DNA of 64,000 nucleotides from Pseudodesulfovibrio sp. S3 (GTDB taxonomy: Bacteria > Desulfobacterota > Desulfovibrionia > Desulfovibrionales > Desulfovibrionaceae): positions 124,001-188,000 of the forward strand of contig NZ_QTZO01000004.1 in NCBI RefSeq assembly GCF_004025585.1. The letters are read 5' to 3'. Positions 63,429 through 64,000 of the stretch are shown here, piece by piece; positions within the stretch are counted from its first letter, which is position 1; the number at the start of each line of letters is the position of its first letter. Under the pieces are notes generated by a model that worked only from the letters and a program-made list of their open reading frames with translations, was not told the origin of the DNA and did not search any database. The translations under genes and the position numbers were made by a program.

Positions 63429-64000
63429 ATGATACGCGCGGCCATCGTTACTTCGTTGGCCGCCGTTTTTGTATGCACCGCATTGCTTGGTTCTCCTGGT
63501 TGTGCCGATACCTTGTGGCAGCCTCTGGTTGACCAGCTTGTGAAAGACGGGTTTGATCGTCGGAGGGTAGCCTACCTATTTTCCAGTCCCGATCTGGAGT
63601 TCGCTCCGACCATCATGGCCCGAAAGATGAATGTGTTGCTCAACACGAAACTGTCCACTCGTGAGCCCGGTCCGTCAGCGGAACCTGAAGTCATGGATCA
63701 ATATCTCAATCCGCTTCTCATTGCCGGAGCCTATGCGTTTTATCGTGAGCATCGTGCGGATATGACCTTGATCCACGAGCAGTATGGTGTGCCGGGCGAG
63801 GTGTTGACTGCGTTGATGCTGCTTGAGACCCGTCTCGGAATGAGCGTCGGCAGTAATAACGGATTCACCATTTTGGCTTCCATGGCCTTGTCTCGTGATT
63901 TTGCACTTATCAAACCATACATCGAACGTTCCGACATCTCTGATGAGGATATGCAATGGTTGATCAAGCGTACGGAGCAGAAGGGAAATTGGGCTTATGA
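63429..64000 (+). CDS. Lytic murein transglycosylase, MltB-type (partial, cut at right edge)
   Basis: The first 190 residues of a secreted lytic transglycosylase. A signal peptide (VTSLAAVFVCTALLGSPGCA) is followed by YGVPGEVLTALMLLETRLGMSVGSNNGFTILASMAL, the GH103-like pattern with the catalytic Glu in LLETRLG. ATG at 63429 begins the frame and it stays open to the end of the window. The Cys in the signal does not sit in a standard lipobox. Confidence 0.82.
   Translation, partial: MIRAAIVTSLAAVFVCTALLGSPGCADTLWQPLVDQLVKDGFDRRRVAYLFSSPDLEFAPTIMARKMNVLLNTKLSTREPGPSAEPEVMDQYLNPLLIAGAYAFYREHRADMTLIHEQYGVPGEVLTALMLLETRLGMSVGSNNGFTILASMALSRDFALIKPYIERSDISDEDMQWLIKRTEQKGNWAY

Overview
The window looks like a chromosomal segment of a Desulfovibrio-like bacterium (Desulfovibrionales, probably a Pseudodesulfovibrio-type marine sulfate reducer). 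This is inferred from gene content: an archaeal-type split glutamate synthase, a feo locus with a Cys-rich partner, moderately GC-rich coding sequence with lower-GC islands, and no direct marker such as rRNA. No rRNA, CRISPR array or insertion sequence was seen.

Layout. (1) 0-2.9 kb: ferrous iron uptake genes (Cys-rich membrane peptide, feoA, feoB, leftward; feoB runs off the edge) behind a promoter with an embedded inverted repeat. (2) 2.9-36 kb: a large surface-glycan or flagellin-glycan region. Its left part (2.9-12.1 kb, leftward, with a good promoter at 12123-12151) encodes a nonulosonic (legionaminic-type) acid pathway: legB, legC, legI, legG, ptmE, a Gfo/Idh oxidoreductase, legF/ptmB, ptmA and a surface-carbohydrate protein. 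Next (12.2-18.1 kb, leftward) come a GT9 transferase, a GT-C membrane protein, a methyltransferase, a methyltransferase-GT2 fusion and a CDP-paratose-epimerase-like protein. From 18.57 kb the genes run rightward: an inverted-order HldE-like protein, a deoxyhypusine-synthase-like protein and gmhA. They are followed by a tightly packed set: epimerase, split transketolase, HAD-kinase fusion carrying a G10 tract, methyltransferase, radical SAM, two Zn-motif methyltransferases, WbuC cupin, SDR and epimerase. A lower-GC leftward group (32.7-35.9 kb: methyltransferase, TIGR04372-type glycosyltransferase, second radical SAM) closes the region.

(3) 36-50.3 kb: mostly ordinary genes. These are a UPF0104 flippase-like protein, a polar amino acid ABC transporter with a strong terminator inside its operon, a hybrid histidine kinase, an AI-2E family transporter, mltA, an orphan hicB, and a three-gene glutamate synthase preceded by a promoter-leader-terminator arrangement. 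(4) 50.3-54.1 kb: a DUF922 protein, an MsbA-like exporter, then a truncated tRNA-Leu 3' half, a RelE/Xre toxin-antitoxin pair and an intact tRNA-Leu(UAA). The tRNA fragment suggests the scar of an integrated element. (5) 54.1-64 kb: YcaO protein, GDSL esterase, an rdgC that appears split into two genes, a PilZ protein, a 47-aa membrane peptide, rfbA, DUF1614, a MogA-like protein, a TolC-like outer membrane protein, a zinc-ribbon protein and a lytic transglycosylase running off the right edge.

The most notable material is in the glycan region. The transketolase pair could supply sedoheptulose-7-phosphate to GmhA and the HldE-like protein, giving a nucleotide-heptose that is then modified by methyltransferases and radical SAM enzymes. 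A G10 tract inside the HAD-kinase gene could switch this cluster on and off. All functional statements come from reading motifs by eye; no database search was run.
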